This document shows, in pieces, positions 16,796 to 25,691 of a DNA stretch of 43,922 bases. Numbering within the stretch: the stretch's first letter is position 1; each line of letters starts with the position of its first letter. The DNA comes from an uncultured SAR86 cluster bacterium. Its GTDB lineage: Bacteria; Pseudomonadota; Gammaproteobacteria; Magnimaribacterales; Magnimaribacteraceae. The stretch covers positions 1-43,922 of the forward strand of contig CACBBD010000010.1 of assembly GCA_902537425.1 (NCBI GenBank). Reading direction: 5' to 3'. The notes under the pieces are model-generated. The model ran no database searches. It saw only the letters and a list, made by a program, of their open reading frames with translations, and was not told the DNA's origin. The translations under genes and the position numbers were made by a program.

Positions 16796-17596
16796 TTATT
16801 TTTTAAAGTTTGGTTTACGCTTCTCTAAAAAAGCTCTTATCCCTTCTTTAGCGTCATCTTTCATTAAATTATCTACCATGACTTTTGAAGTAAAGTCATA
16901 AGCTTCAGCTAAGTCATAATCAGATTGAGTATAAAAAGTATTTTTACCCGTTGATACAGCCACTGAAGATTTATTGGCAATTTTGGATGCTATATCCATA
17001 GTTTCTTTTTCTAACTCATTGATTTCATAAAAATTATTTATTAATCCTATTTCTTTTGCTTTTATTGAGTCAATAAAATCTCCGGTGAGTAACATTTCCA
17101 TAGCATGCTTATTTTTAACTGCTCTGGTAAGAGCTACCATGGGAGTAGAACAAAAAAGTCCCAAGTTGACTCCCGGTGTAGCGAATTTAGCTGAGCTCGA
17201 AGCATAAGCAAGATCACAAGTAGCAACCAACTGACAGCCCGCTGCGGTAGCTATTCCAGATATTTGTGCAATGACAGGTTTTGGACAATTAACTACAAGC
17301 TTCATCAAAGAAGAGCATTGGTCAAATAATTCTTTGAAGTAAGGTTCACCATCTTCACTTTGCTCTCTTGCATCAGTAATTTGCTTTAAATTATGTCCTG
17401 AACTAAATATGCTCCCCTCAGAAGTTAAAATGATGACTTTGACTGAGTCATCAACTGAAGCCCTTTTTATTGCCTTTATTAATTTACTCATCATTTCTTC
17501 TGATAAAGCATTGCCACTTTTTTGATCATCCATAACAAGGCGAAGAATACCCTCTCTGGGGATATCACTAACGAGTATATTCATTTCATTTTTCAT
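16796..17596 (-). CDS. ECHDC3-like enoyl-CoA hydratase-family protein lacking both catalytic glutamates
   Basis: A 266-residue crotonase-fold protein. The core GIATAAGCQLVATCDLAYAS and FATPGVNLGLFCSTP match the ECHDC3 group (enoyl-CoA hydratase domain-containing protein 3) almost word for word. The two positions that carry the acid-base glutamates in rat enoyl-CoA hydratase are Gln (GCQ) and Gly (TPG) here, so ordinary hydration is unlikely. The oxyanion-hole region near SSGHNLKQI is intact, so it can still bind an acyl-CoA. It precedes the DoxX gene and follows the CoA-binding gene by about 20 bases. Confidence 0.85.
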   Translation of the reverse strand: MKNEMNILVSDIPREGILRLVMDDQKSGNALSEEMMSKLIKAIKRASVDDSVKVIILTSEGSIFSSGHNLKQITDAREQSEDGEPYFKELFDQCSSLMKLVVNCPKPVIAQISGIATAAGCQLVATCDLAYASSSAKFATPGVNLGLFCSTPMVALTRAVKNKHAMEMLLTGDFIDSIKAKEIGLINNFYEINELEKETMDIASKIANKSSVAVSTGKNTFYTQSDYDLAEAYDFTSKVMVDNLMKDDAKEGIRAFLEKRKPNFKK

Positions 17597-17618
17597 TTTT
17601 TAGACCTTAAATAAGTTT

Positions 17619-18035
17619 CTATTTTTTTAATTCGATTTTAGGACATCGATTCATGACAACTTTCAGGCCCTCATTTTTTGCAATTTTGAAAGCTTCTTTA
17701 TCAATTATACCCAATTGAGTCCAAAGAACTTTTGAGCCAATATTGATTGCCTCCCTGGTAATGCCAAGAACTTCTTCAGACTTTCTAAAGACTTCTACCA
17801 TGTCTATGGGTAAGCCTATGGACTGAAGATCTCCATAACAATATTGACCTAAAATACTTTTCCCTTTTTCGTTAGGATTTACAGGATGTACCTCATAGTT
17901 TTTTTCCAATAAGAATTTCATAACCTTGTAACTATCTTTCTCTGGATTAGAACTTGCTCCAACAAGAGCGATAGTCTTAACCTCTTCTAGAATTTCTTTA
18001 GTATAAAGATCAGAGTGAACAAACTGTTCTTCCAT
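17619..18035 (-). CDS. CoA-binding domain protein (YccU-like)
   Basis: A 138-residue single-domain Rossmann protein. IALVGASSNPEKDSYKVMKF near residues 22-41 is the nucleotide/CoA-binding loop of the CoA_binding family, followed by YEVHPVNPNEKG and IDMVEVFR. It matches YccU-type stand-alone CoA-binding proteins in length and motif order. The function is not established; binding CoA or a related cofactor is likely. It lies nine bases after the GST-like gene and just before the ECHDC3-like gene, consistent with an acyl-CoA theme. Confidence 0.83.
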   Translation of the reverse strand: MEEQFVHSDLYTKEILEEVKTIALVGASSNPEKDSYKVMKFLLEKNYEVHPVNPNEKGKSILGQYCYGDLQSIGLPIDMVEVFRKSEEVLGITREAINIGSKVLWTQLGIIDKEAFKIAKNEGLKVVMNRCPKIELKK

Positions 18036-18044
18036 ATTTAAAAC

Positions 18045-18860
18045 CTATAAAGGGTCACCTCCAAGGATGGCAGGAGTCTCGCAATAAGTCTTAAGAATAT
18101 TTCTTTGATGATCGCGCATTAGAGGTGAAATTATATTAGCAAAATCTGGTATTTTAGAGATTGCTTCAAAGCCAGCCAACATACCCTGATTTTGTTTTGT
18201 TTTGGGCATGATATCCTCAGTTGCCGGTATCATGCACATACTCATAGTTGCCCAATAAATGTCTACTGCTGAGAGTTCATCTCCTATCAAAAACTTTGAA
18301 TTAAGTTTTTCTTGGGATTTTAATTTTGCATCAATAACTTTTAGGGCATTTATAATTTTGGAAGGAGCTGATGAGCTGGCAACTTCGCTGTAGCCATATT
18401 TTCTCCCTAAAGGACCATCATTCAAGATCCTCATATTCCAAACCAATCCATCCTCCGCAAGAATAATAGCACATAGTCCATACATTTCTGCTCTGAGTTC
18501 AAAACTTTCTGGGATAATCGAAGGACTTTCTTCTGCTCCAATTCGCTCAGCAAGAGCGAGTTGCTCTATCCAGACATTTCTTGGCCTTTCTTCCTCATGA
18601 AGCATAGTTGGTAAACTTGTCTGTTTAGTTAAGTTGTATAGATTTGCTTGTCTGTCCTCTCCAGTTTCTTTATCTATTCCCATTAAAGGATGTAAAACAC
18701 GTGTTATTGGAATCTGTTTTACAAAACAAATATTCTTGAGCGCTTCAGCATAAAGAGCCTGGACGCCAGGAACAAAAGTTATCCTTGTTCCAGTATTCAT
18801 TTCTGCTGCTGCTTCAAGTGTTATAAAAGTTGGATTTTGTGAGTCTTTTTTGTTGTTCAT
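18045..18860 (-). CDS. GST-like protein with unusual N-terminal domain
   Basis: A 271-residue protein. The C-terminal half resembles a GST helical domain (FLIGDELSAVDIYWATMSM near 195-213), and the N-terminal half has a thioredoxin-like outline (RITFVPGVQALYAEALKNI, then QTSLPTMLHEEE), but the active-site Ser/Cys/Tyr position is not clear. It may be a GST relative with altered glutathione binding. The aminotransferase gene lies about 50 bases upstream on the same strand, which mirrors the GST plus aminotransferase neighbourhood near 4-8 kb. Confidence 0.65.
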   Translation of the reverse strand: MNNKKDSQNPTFITLEAAAEMNTGTRITFVPGVQALYAEALKNICFVKQIPITRVLHPLMGIDKETGEDRQANLYNLTKQTSLPTMLHEEERPRNVWIEQLALAERIGAEESPSIIPESFELRAEMYGLCAIILAEDGLVWNMRILNDGPLGRKYGYSEVASSSAPSKIINALKVIDAKLKSQEKLNSKFLIGDELSAVDIYWATMSMCMIPATEDIMPKTKQNQGMLAGFEAISKIPDFANIISPLMRDHQRNILKTYCETPAILGGDPL

Positions 18861-18908
18861 TAATATTTATGTTTACGAAATCAGTCTTTTTTCTAAATCA
18901 ATTATTTC

Positions 18909-20279
18909 TTACATATATCCGTCTGACCTTAGATCTTCAAAAGTATTTTTAAATGCGGAAATAACTTGATCAACTATTTCTGGAGTATGGGCATAGGACA
19001 GAAATGCTAAATGGATCCCAGGAACAATCACATTATGACCTAAAAGATGAAGATAAAATTCATTTTCTAAATGATAGTGACGTCTTTCTATATCTCTGGA
19101 TGATTTAATATCGTTATCACCAAAAATTAAATGCATCATAGATCCAGCATTCATCAACTTTGCAGGTATCTTGGATATTGAACAAAATTCATTAATTTCT
19201 TTAGCAAGCCGATCACCTTGTTCATGTAAATAAGGATATATATGTTCTTTATTTTCTTTTAAATACTCCAAAGCACCAATACCTCCAGCCATAGTAAGAG
19301 GATTGCCACTAAATGTACCACCAGCAAATATTGCCGGAGTATCTTCAGCTCCAGAAAAACTATTCATAATTTTTTTAGGTCCTGCAACTACACCGATCGG
19401 CATTCCTCCGCCTACAGCCTTGCCATATGTAATCACATCGGGTTCTATCTTGTAATATTCCTGACATCCTCCATACTCTATTCGGAAACCAGTTATGACT
19501 TCGTCAAACATTAAAAGAACTTCACACTCGGTACAGACATCTCTTAAACCCTCTAAAAATTCTTTACTATCAAGCCTAGGATTAGAGCTCTGAACAGGTT
19601 CAATAACAACCATGGCCAAATCATTTTTATACTTTCGGATTAACTCATAGGCATTTTTATCTCGATATGGAAGCATCATCATTAGATTTTGGGAAACTTC
19701 ATTTGGAATGCCTGATCCAAGGGTAAGGCTTGTGGGTGTTGATCTTTCACTCTTTGAGTCAGCTCTTAACAAGGCATAATCATGTATCCCATGATAAGAA
19801 CCATCAAATAAAGCAACTACCTTCTTACCAGTTACAGCTCTAGCTGCACGAAAAGCAAACATAGTCGCTTCACTACCAGAATTACAAAACATCACTTCAT
19901 CCACAGAAGGTGAAGATTCTTTTATTAATTCAGCTAAGTGGGCCTGTCCACTTCCAGGAATCCCATAATGCCAACCTTTTTTGATTTGAGAAGAAAGCGC
20001 GTCTTCAATTGGTTTAGGCTTATTACCAAGAACATTTGGACCAAATCCACCTGTTAAGTCTATATATTTATTTCCATCAAGATCAGTTAAATAGGGTCCT
20101 TCGGCTGAATCTATATAAATTGGATGAGGTAAATCGACAGTCTGAACAACCTCTTGAGCTAAAGCTGCTTGTCCTCTTTTTGAAAGGGCTTCGCACTTTG
20201 CGGTTCTATTTATTAATTTAGTTCTTACTGCATCAGATTTTGTTCCCAGTTTTAAGACCTCTTGATTTGGTGATTTCAT
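18909..20279 (-). CDS. Class III aminotransferase, glutamate-1-semialdehyde aminomutase-like
   Basis: A 456-residue fold-type-I PLP enzyme. Key features are NSGSEATMFAFRAAR (133-147) for phosphate binding, FDEVITGFR (258-266) with the pyridine-nitrogen aspartate, the PLP lysine Lys287 in YGKAVGGGMPIG, and GGTFSGNPLTMAGG, the HemL-like signature. The length exceeds HemL (about 425) by a 30-residue N-terminal helix and a C-terminal extension. It is a paralogue of the 406-residue enzyme at 6469-7689. Context argues for a catabolic or specialised aminotransferase rather than the haem pathway, but this is not certain. Confidence 0.85.
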   Translation of the reverse strand: MKSPNQEVLKLGTKSDAVRTKLINRTAKCEALSKRGQAALAQEVVQTVDLPHPIYIDSAEGPYLTDLDGNKYIDLTGGFGPNVLGNKPKPIEDALSSQIKKGWHYGIPGSGQAHLAELIKESSPSVDEVMFCNSGSEATMFAFRAARAVTGKKVVALFDGSYHGIHDYALLRADSKSERSTPTSLTLGSGIPNEVSQNLMMMLPYRDKNAYELIRKYKNDLAMVVIEPVQSSNPRLDSKEFLEGLRDVCTECEVLLMFDEVITGFRIEYGGCQEYYKIEPDVITYGKAVGGGMPIGVVAGPKKIMNSFSGAEDTPAIFAGGTFSGNPLTMAGGIGALEYLKENKEHIYPYLHEQGDRLAKEINEFCSISKIPAKLMNAGSMMHLIFGDNDIKSSRDIERRHYHLENEFYLHLLGHNVIVPGIHLAFLSYAHTPEIVDQVISAFKNTFEDLRSDGYM

Positions 20280-20380
20280 TTTTACCTCTAAGTATTTTCT
20301 GGTTTAACTTTACCTTAATTTAAAATGCCAAGTCATCAATTTAATTTTATCTTCATATAAAGAACATTATGAAGCAGAAA

Positions 20381-21241
20381 TTATTTGAAATTTGATATGA
20401 CTTTAGCCGAACTTTTTTCACAATTTGGACCCATTAAATGTACTCCGTCTATGCAAGGAAGAGAAATAATCTTTTCAATTAAATCTATACAAATATTTTC
20501 ACCTGTCTCTTCAGGATTATCGCTACATTCTAATTTATTAAGAATCTCGTCAGAAATATTTATCCCACAGAGATTCTTCCTCATCCAATCTGCCTGTTTT
20601 GCAGATTTTAACGGTCCCATTCCTATCAATACCTTGCAATCATTGAAAATGCCTTGATCATTTAATTTTTCTGAATATTGCATTATGACATCAAAATCAA
20701 AGCAGTATTGAGTTTGAATAAAGCTTGCTCCTTGTTTCAACTTAATAGTCAGTGAATTCATTGCTTCTGGATTTGATAACTGCACATATAAATCGTCTGC
20801 AGCACCTGAATATAACGGTAAAGGGCTTTTGATTTGTGTACCATCAGTTAAAAATCCTCCAGATATTGTCTTACAGAGCTGGATTAAGCCGTTACTGTCT
20901 AGTTCATTAACAGATATTGGTCCATCATCATCTGGCTGGTCTCCACTAAGACAAAGAACTTTATCAATCTGAACTGATAAAGCACCCAAAAGTTCTGACT
21001 CTATAGCTACTCTATTTCGGTCTCTGCCTGTTAATTGCAAAATAACATCCAAGCCACTCCTCTTAATTTCTGATGCTACCAATAAACTATTTAAGCGAGT
21101 TCTATAATTTGGAGAATCGGTTACATTAACTGCATCCGCAAGACCCAACAGAACTTCAATTTTTTTTGCATTTCCAGAAAGATCTGTACTTACATCAGGT
21201 GTTGTTTCTGCAGTGAATAAAAAGTCCTTTTTTTCTAACAT
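20381..21241 (-). CDS. Methylenetetrahydrofolate reductase family protein
   Basis: A 286-residue TIM-barrel protein of the MTHFR family. The catalytic Glu lies in TAETTPD (Glu12), DAVNVTDSP (36-44) and LQLTGRDRNRVAIESELLGA (about 68-87) form the FAD/folate pocket, and VLCLSGDQPDDDGP follows. It is closer to the non-MetF branch with its RDRNR block than to E. coli MetF. It would interconvert methylene- and methyl-tetrahydrofolate or a related C1 carrier. It lies about 100 bases upstream of the aminotransferase gene on the same strand. Confidence 0.82.
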   Translation of the reverse strand: MLEKKDFLFTAETTPDVSTDLSGNAKKIEVLLGLADAVNVTDSPNYRTRLNSLLVASEIKRSGLDVILQLTGRDRNRVAIESELLGALSVQIDKVLCLSGDQPDDDGPISVNELDSNGLIQLCKTISGGFLTDGTQIKSPLPLYSGAADDLYVQLSNPEAMNSLTIKLKQGASFIQTQYCFDFDVIMQYSEKLNDQGIFNDCKVLIGMGPLKSAKQADWMRKNLCGINISDEILNKLECSDNPEETGENICIDLIEKIISLPCIDGVHLMGPNCEKSSAKVISNFK

Positions 21242-21368
21242 TGCCTCACCAATATCTTTTCTTTGTCTTAGAGCGAAAGGTTAGACACTTTAGCATCAAA
21301 CTCACCAGATGAAGTAACTACTTTTATACTTATCTAGTATAGTAACTTCTGATTTGTACATAAAAAAA

Positions 21369-22274
21369 ATGAATGAGTTCCTAACTACGAAACTTAAAAG
21401 CTTGAATATGGCTTTATCAGGTTTTCTTTTATCTTTTGAGATATTTTGGAAAATTAAAAATCTCAAACCGATTAAAAATTTCAGAAAGACAAATATAAGG
21501 TTAGATGCATTTGAAAACAGCATACTTGAATCGCTAAATAAAGATGGAGTAGCGGTCACAAATATTGAAAATTTTAGCCCTGCGCTATTAGACGATTTAG
21601 TGCGCTGGAAAAACGAAATCCAACATAACAGACGAAGTTCATTGATAAAAGATTTTCTTATCTATTTTATTGGAGGATCTTATAAGTCTGAGAAACAGCA
21701 GTTTGAAGAATTGAATCCTTTGATATCATTCTCTATTGACAAAAGCTTACTTAATATCATCAATTCTTATTTGGGGATGTGGGTCAATTTAATTTATTTA
21801 GAAATGAATGAGACTAAGATAATAGATAAGAGTGAACCTTTAAAAAAATCTCAGAAATTTCATAGAGATCCTGGTATCAATAGCTGTATAAAAGTATTTA
21901 TTTACCTAAATGATGTTGAAGAAGGTGGTGGACCTTTCACATACGTAAAAGGATCGCATAGGTACGGAAAGTATTGGAAATTTTGTAAACAAAGATTCTT
22001 TGGAGCAGGTGGATCTTACCCTGATCTAGATCAATTGAGTGAAAAAGTTAATAAAAATGATATATGGGAAATTTATGGTAGTGCTGGTTCTGTAATTATT
22101 GCTGACACAACCGGGATACATAGCGGAGGAAACTCATTTAAAAAAATTCGACAGATGACCACAAGTCTATATTATCCTCCAGGAGATCCATTGAAATCCA
22201 AGATTACATGCAATTTTGATATCGAAAGCTTAGAACTTAATGAGTGTCAGCATTTCGCCTTATGTAGAAAATAA
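21369..22274 (+). CDS. Phytanoyl-CoA dioxygenase (PhyH) family protein
   Basis: A 301-residue Fe(II)/2-oxoglutarate oxygenase. The metal triad is visible: HRD (His165, Asp167), then the distal His251 in DTTGIHSGGN, with Arg261 a candidate 2-oxoglutarate contact. YLNDVEEGGGPFTYVKGSH between them is the usual PhyH core. I start at the ATG at 21369 rather than an upstream TTG. The first 40 residues include a hydrophobic stretch, possibly a membrane-proximal helix. It is transcribed alone and converges on a methyltransferase gene. The substrate is unknown; hydroxylation of a lipid or small molecule is likely. Confidence 0.82.
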   Translation: MNEFLTTKLKSLNMALSGFLLSFEIFWKIKNLKPIKNFRKTNIRLDAFENSILESLNKDGVAVTNIENFSPALLDDLVRWKNEIQHNRRSSLIKDFLIYFIGGSYKSEKQQFEELNPLISFSIDKSLLNIINSYLGMWVNLIYLEMNETKIIDKSEPLKKSQKFHRDPGINSCIKVFIYLNDVEEGGGPFTYVKGSHRYGKYWKFCKQRFFGAGGSYPDLDQLSEKVNKNDIWEIYGSAGSVIIADTTGIHSGGNSFKKIRQMTTSLYYPPGDPLKSKITCNFDIESLELNECQHFALCRK

Positions 22275-22317
22275 CTCTTAATTTTCAGATTTTTTTCTTG
22301 AAAAAATTTGTTTTTAT

Positions 22318-22983
22318 TTAATCAGGAGAAGAGAAGACATTTTGGAAAACTAAGGTCTTGGCATTTGCGCTATCGACTTCTGAGTGAATGCTTGGGATGT
22401 TAGTTATATTCTTAAAACCAAAAGTTCCTAAAATATTAATCCAGTCCCTATGTATATAACCTTCAGTGCTTAATCCTTTTATGATCTCAAAATCATCAAT
22501 TAAAATTTTATCTGTCAAACTGGATAATTTTTTTATCAACTCAATTATTTTTATTTCACTCAAGCAATACAAGACTCTATCGAACACAACTAAATCAAAT
22601 CTTTGTAAATCATTATTTTTAAGAAAAATTCTCAGATTACTTTCATTGAGCTCATGATAGAAACTGTAATTTGTTGTTGATTTTTCAATATGTTTGAACT
22701 TTCTATTGCAGGCCTCTAAAGCTTTTTTGTTTATATCAACACCATATAAAATTAAATTAGGATACCTCAGTTTCAAATTGTAAAGAAGAGATCCAGATGC
22801 ACAACCAAAATCAAGAACACTTGAGATATTTTTTTTAGATATATAATCGAAATAAAATTGTGGTGTTCTTTTTTGTTCGTACCCTCTTACCCAAGAGGGT
22901 TGTAAAAAATGTCTTATTCTCCAAAAAAAGGAGCTTGAAATAACCTTTCTTTTAGAGATTCTAATTAAATTACCTACTTGCAT
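22318..22983 (-). CDS. Class I SAM-dependent methyltransferase
   Basis: A 221-residue Rossmann methyltransferase. Motif I, VLDFGCASGS (56-65), binds S-adenosylmethionine; ILYGVDINKKALEAC supplies the acidic residue for the ribose. RFDLVVFDRVLYCL is motif IV-like. The basic N-terminal 40 residues precede the SAM domain. The substrate is unknown. It converges with the PhyH gene, and a small possible ORF ends with its TAA overlapping this ATG. Confidence 0.8.
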   Translation of the reverse strand: MQVGNLIRISKRKVISSSFFWRIRHFLQPSWVRGYEQKRTPQFYFDYISKKNISSVLDFGCASGSLLYNLKLRYPNLILYGVDINKKALEACNRKFKHIEKSTTNYSFYHELNESNLRIFLKNNDLQRFDLVVFDRVLYCLSEIKIIELIKKLSSLTDKILIDDFEIIKGLSTEGYIHRDWINILGTFGFKNITNIPSIHSEVDSANAKTLVFQNVFSSPD

Positions 22984-23087
22984 TAAAATATGTACTGGTA
23001 GGCGAAAATATAAAAAAAGGCTTGAGAAATAGCTTTCACAGCCCTTTGATCATCAATTTCATATCTAAATTTTATTTTATTTTTCAT
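22983..23087 (-). CDS. Possible 34-residue small ORF upstream of the methyltransferase
   Basis: An ATG-started frame of 34 codons whose stop overlaps the methyltransferase start as TAATG. The first half is charged (many Lys, Arg, Asp, Glu) and the second half is hydrophobic and aromatic-rich. No good ribosome binding site is visible. It could be a coupled leader peptide, a tiny protein, or chance. The rest of the 171-base gap up to the next gene shows nothing else I recognise. Confidence 0.25.
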   Translation of the reverse strand: MKNKIKFRYEIDDQRAVKAISQAFFYIFAYQYIF

Positions 23088-23154
23088 AGCAATTAACCAT
23101 AAAACTTGAATGATTTAAATGTCGAATCTCCAAAAAATCATATGTCTAGACAAG

Positions 23155-23646
23155 CTATTGAACTATAAATTGACCAAGAATGTATTTTCCTTGTTTCTGG
23201 ATGCCTGCTTCACCAATAGGTCTTCTCACCGCACTTGGCACATTTCCCACATAAAGTTGATAGGAACCAGGCTTTATTGGTACAAAACTAACATGGGCAG
23301 AACCTATCTCATCACACTCAATAGCATTAAAACTTAAACCTTGTAAATGTATCTCAATATCTCCGACTGTCACAAGCCTTAAATGAGAATTTCTAAGTAA
23401 GTCAGGCATTTCAATTCTCCAACCTGTCAGGTCATCTTTAACATCTGGACAATTAATATTTAAGCGATAATACTGACCTGTATTAAGAGAAATTTTTGAA
23501 GGTGTAAGACTAGGAAAGCCCTCTTTAGTAGTGCTTATAGTCAAATCCACTCCCAAGGGTGGGTACTGAGCTAGATTTCCCAAAGACTCGGTATAAACGA
23601 AACTTTGTGAAATAATTAAAATAAAGAAAATTAAGAATTTACGCAC
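23155..23646 (-). CDS. Exported protein, unrecognised (beta-rich)
   Basis: A 163-residue protein with a clear signal peptide at residues 1-19 (MRKFLIFFILIISQSFVYTE). The mature part has a beta-sandwich rhythm, with SLNTGQYYRLNINCP near 52-66 and VSFVPIKPGSYQLYVG near 122-137, the latter like the last strands of cupredoxin-fold proteins, but no C-H-M copper set is evident. GTG is the start. It lies 47 bases after guaC on the same strand. I do not recognise the family. Confidence 0.6.
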   Translation of the reverse strand: MRKFLIFFILIISQSFVYTESLGNLAQYPPLGVDLTISTTKEGFPSLTPSKISLNTGQYYRLNINCPDVKDDLTGWRIEMPDLLRNSHLRLVTVGDIEIHLQGLSFNAIECDEIGSAHVSFVPIKPGSYQLYVGNVPSAVRRPIGEAGIQKQGKYILGQFIVQ

Positions 23647-23693
23647 TTGTAGTGTTTCAATACTAGATGTTTAATTTCACCATCAAAGGTAGT

Positions 23694-24686
23694 TTACTCC
23701 ATTCCGAATATTGTATTATGAGTATTATTGACACGCACAAATGTTGTACATTTAGAGAGAGTTTTTAGTCTTGTTGCTCCAACATAAGTGCAAGCAGATC
23801 TTATTCCACTAAGAATATCTTTAATTGTATCATCTGCCTTTCCGCGATATTCCACTTCCACCGTCTTACCTTCCACTCCTCTATAAGAATTATGATTACC
23901 ATGTCTGCTCATAGCAGATTCAGATGCCATGCCATAAAATTTCATAACTCCATTTTCAACTTCTCCATCACATTCATCATGCCCCGCAAGCATACCCCCA
24001 AGCATTACAAAATCAGCTCCTGCAGCAAAAGCTTTAACAATATCTCCAGAATTTACACAACCGCCGTCAGCTATGATATGTGCGTCAAGTCCGTGAGCAG
24101 CATCTGCACACTCTATTACGGCACTTAATTGAGGATAGCCAATACCAGTTTTAATTCTGGTCGTGCAAACAGATCCCGGTCCTATGCCTACCTTTACAAT
24201 ATCTGCACCGGCTAAAATTAGCTCTTGAGTCATATCCGCAGTTACAACATTACCCGCAGCAATTGTTGCATGTGGACATTTGTCCCTGAGTTTCTTCACA
24301 GCATCGACAAACTTTATTGTGTATCCATTAGCAACATCCAAACCAATAAATCCTGAGGAAGTCTTAGCCAAGTTGTTAATATCATCAATCCCTCCAAACC
24401 AACATATGTTGGCTTTGCCCTTTTTGAATTTACCTTGATCTTTCTTAAGATGATGTTTAGCAGGACAAGTTATTAACTTATATTTGGATAAAACTTTGTG
24501 CATAGCTGGTGTACCAACTGTGTCCATATTAGACGACATGATAGGTATCCCAGTCCACTTCTTCTTACTCCATAAAAAATTATGAGTACGTTCCAAATTA
24601 ACCTCACCCCTAGAGCTCATGGTTGATCTTTTAGGGCGAATTAAAACATCAGAGTAATCTAGCTTTATTTCCTCATTTACTAACAA
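23694..24686 (-). CDS. guaC: GMP reductase
   Basis: A 330-residue TIM-barrel enzyme that reduces GMP to IMP with NADPH. It follows E. coli GuaC (DVLIRPKRST at 13-22, MSSNMDTVGTP at 50-60) and carries the thioimidate Cys174 in GPGSVCTTRIKTG, with MSRHG and SYRGVEGK near the C-terminus as in GMP reductases. There are no CBS domains, unlike IMP dehydrogenase. The start is TTG at 24686, placed by homology; a GAGA stands upstream. It is not near guaB/guaA, which lie 14 kb away. It allows guanine from salvage to be recycled. Confidence 0.88.
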   Translation of the reverse strand: MLVNEEIKLDYSDVLIRPKRSTMSSRGEVNLERTHNFLWSKKKWTGIPIMSSNMDTVGTPAMHKVLSKYKLITCPAKHHLKKDQGKFKKGKANICWFGGIDDINNLAKTSSGFIGLDVANGYTIKFVDAVKKLRDKCPHATIAAGNVVTADMTQELILAGADIVKVGIGPGSVCTTRIKTGIGYPQLSAVIECADAAHGLDAHIIADGGCVNSGDIVKAFAAGADFVMLGGMLAGHDECDGEVENGVMKFYGMASESAMSRHGNHNSYRGVEGKTVEVEYRGKADDTIKDILSGIRSACTYVGATRLKTLSKCTTFVRVNNTHNTIFGME

Positions 24687-24759
24687 TATTTTCTCTCAAT
24701 TTTTCTATGACTTTATATCAATAAGATACTAATTTGAAAAGTCCTAAGTTTGAACATCT

Positions 24760-25662
24760 TTAGGACTCAGCCACAATAAAATGTTCAAGCTTGAAAATTT
24801 GACTTTCATGGAGCTTTCTCCCTACCGGAGAAAAGTAAAGAGAGTTGAGGTCTTCTAAAGTCACATTTTCTATTACAGAATAACCATTTTCAAAAAGTAA
24901 ACCTTCCAACTCTTCTTCTGTATAGAAAGATATCCAAGGCTCGCCAACTTTAGCTGATAAGCTTTTAATCAAGTTAGCTTTTTTTATAGGATTCGGATAA
25001 CCCTCACCGAAACAAGCTGCAGGATCTTTTTCCAAAAGCTCATCAACATAAGACATAAAGAAAATAGATCTAGAATCTTTAGTAATCATGGCTAGTTCTT
25101 TAATTGTTGAACTTACTGCATCTTTAGAAATATATTGTGAAACACCTTCGAGTGTGAAAATAGTCGATTTAGTTTGATCAAATCCCGCAGCCAGAAGTTG
25201 TTCGCTTAAAGATTGATAGGAGAAATCTACATTTACATAAGTTATATTCTCAAGATTTGGTAAATCCTTAGGCAACTTAGAAAGTTTTATATCTGAAACT
25301 TCAGGCTGATCTACTTCAAAGATTTTCAATGAAGCTGGTAGATTTAGTCTAATAGCTCGGGAGTCATATCCTGCCCCGAGGATTACATACTGCTCTATAC
25401 CGTCTTTTGTACTTTTCTCTATTAGATCATCAATAAAACGTGTGCGTGATATTAGATGTTCATGAAAACCAGGGGCAAGTTTACTGCTCAACCAAACATT
25501 TAACCTGTGTCCCATCAGCTTAATTACACCGGAACCTATAACAAACTTATCAGCATAGGGATCATTTATTACACGCTTTTCAGGACCTGCTATGGTTTCA
25601 ATTAAGCGTTGTTTTGCCACCCCTTGAGCTGTACCATCTTTCACAAAAATTGAGTAACTCAC
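24760..25662 (-). CDS. LCMT-type (TIGR00027-like) SAM-dependent methyltransferase
   Basis: A 300-residue methyltransferase of the PPM1/leucine-carboxyl-methyltransferase superfamily. AKQRLIETIAGPEKRVINDP (residues 16-35), YVILGAGYDSRAIRL (92-106, SAM motif I) and FEVDQPEV (115-122) are hallmarks of the bacterial branch. The substrate is unknown. The start is GTG. It is 30 bases after the tyrosine-phosphatase gene and probably shares a transcript with it and the FAD oxidoreductase. Confidence 0.83.
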   Translation of the reverse strand: MSYSIFVKDGTAQGVAKQRLIETIAGPEKRVINDPYADKFVIGSGVIKLMGHRLNVWLSSKLAPGFHEHLISRTRFIDDLIEKSTKDGIEQYVILGAGYDSRAIRLNLPASLKIFEVDQPEVSDIKLSKLPKDLPNLENITYVNVDFSYQSLSEQLLAAGFDQTKSTIFTLEGVSQYISKDAVSSTIKELAMITKDSRSIFFMSYVDELLEKDPAACFGEGYPNPIKKANLIKSLSAKVGEPWISFYTEEELEGLLFENGYSVIENVTLEDLNSLYFSPVGRKLHESQIFKLEHFIVAES

Positions 25663-25691
25663 TTCTTATTATGTCTCCTTGTAGAAATAAC

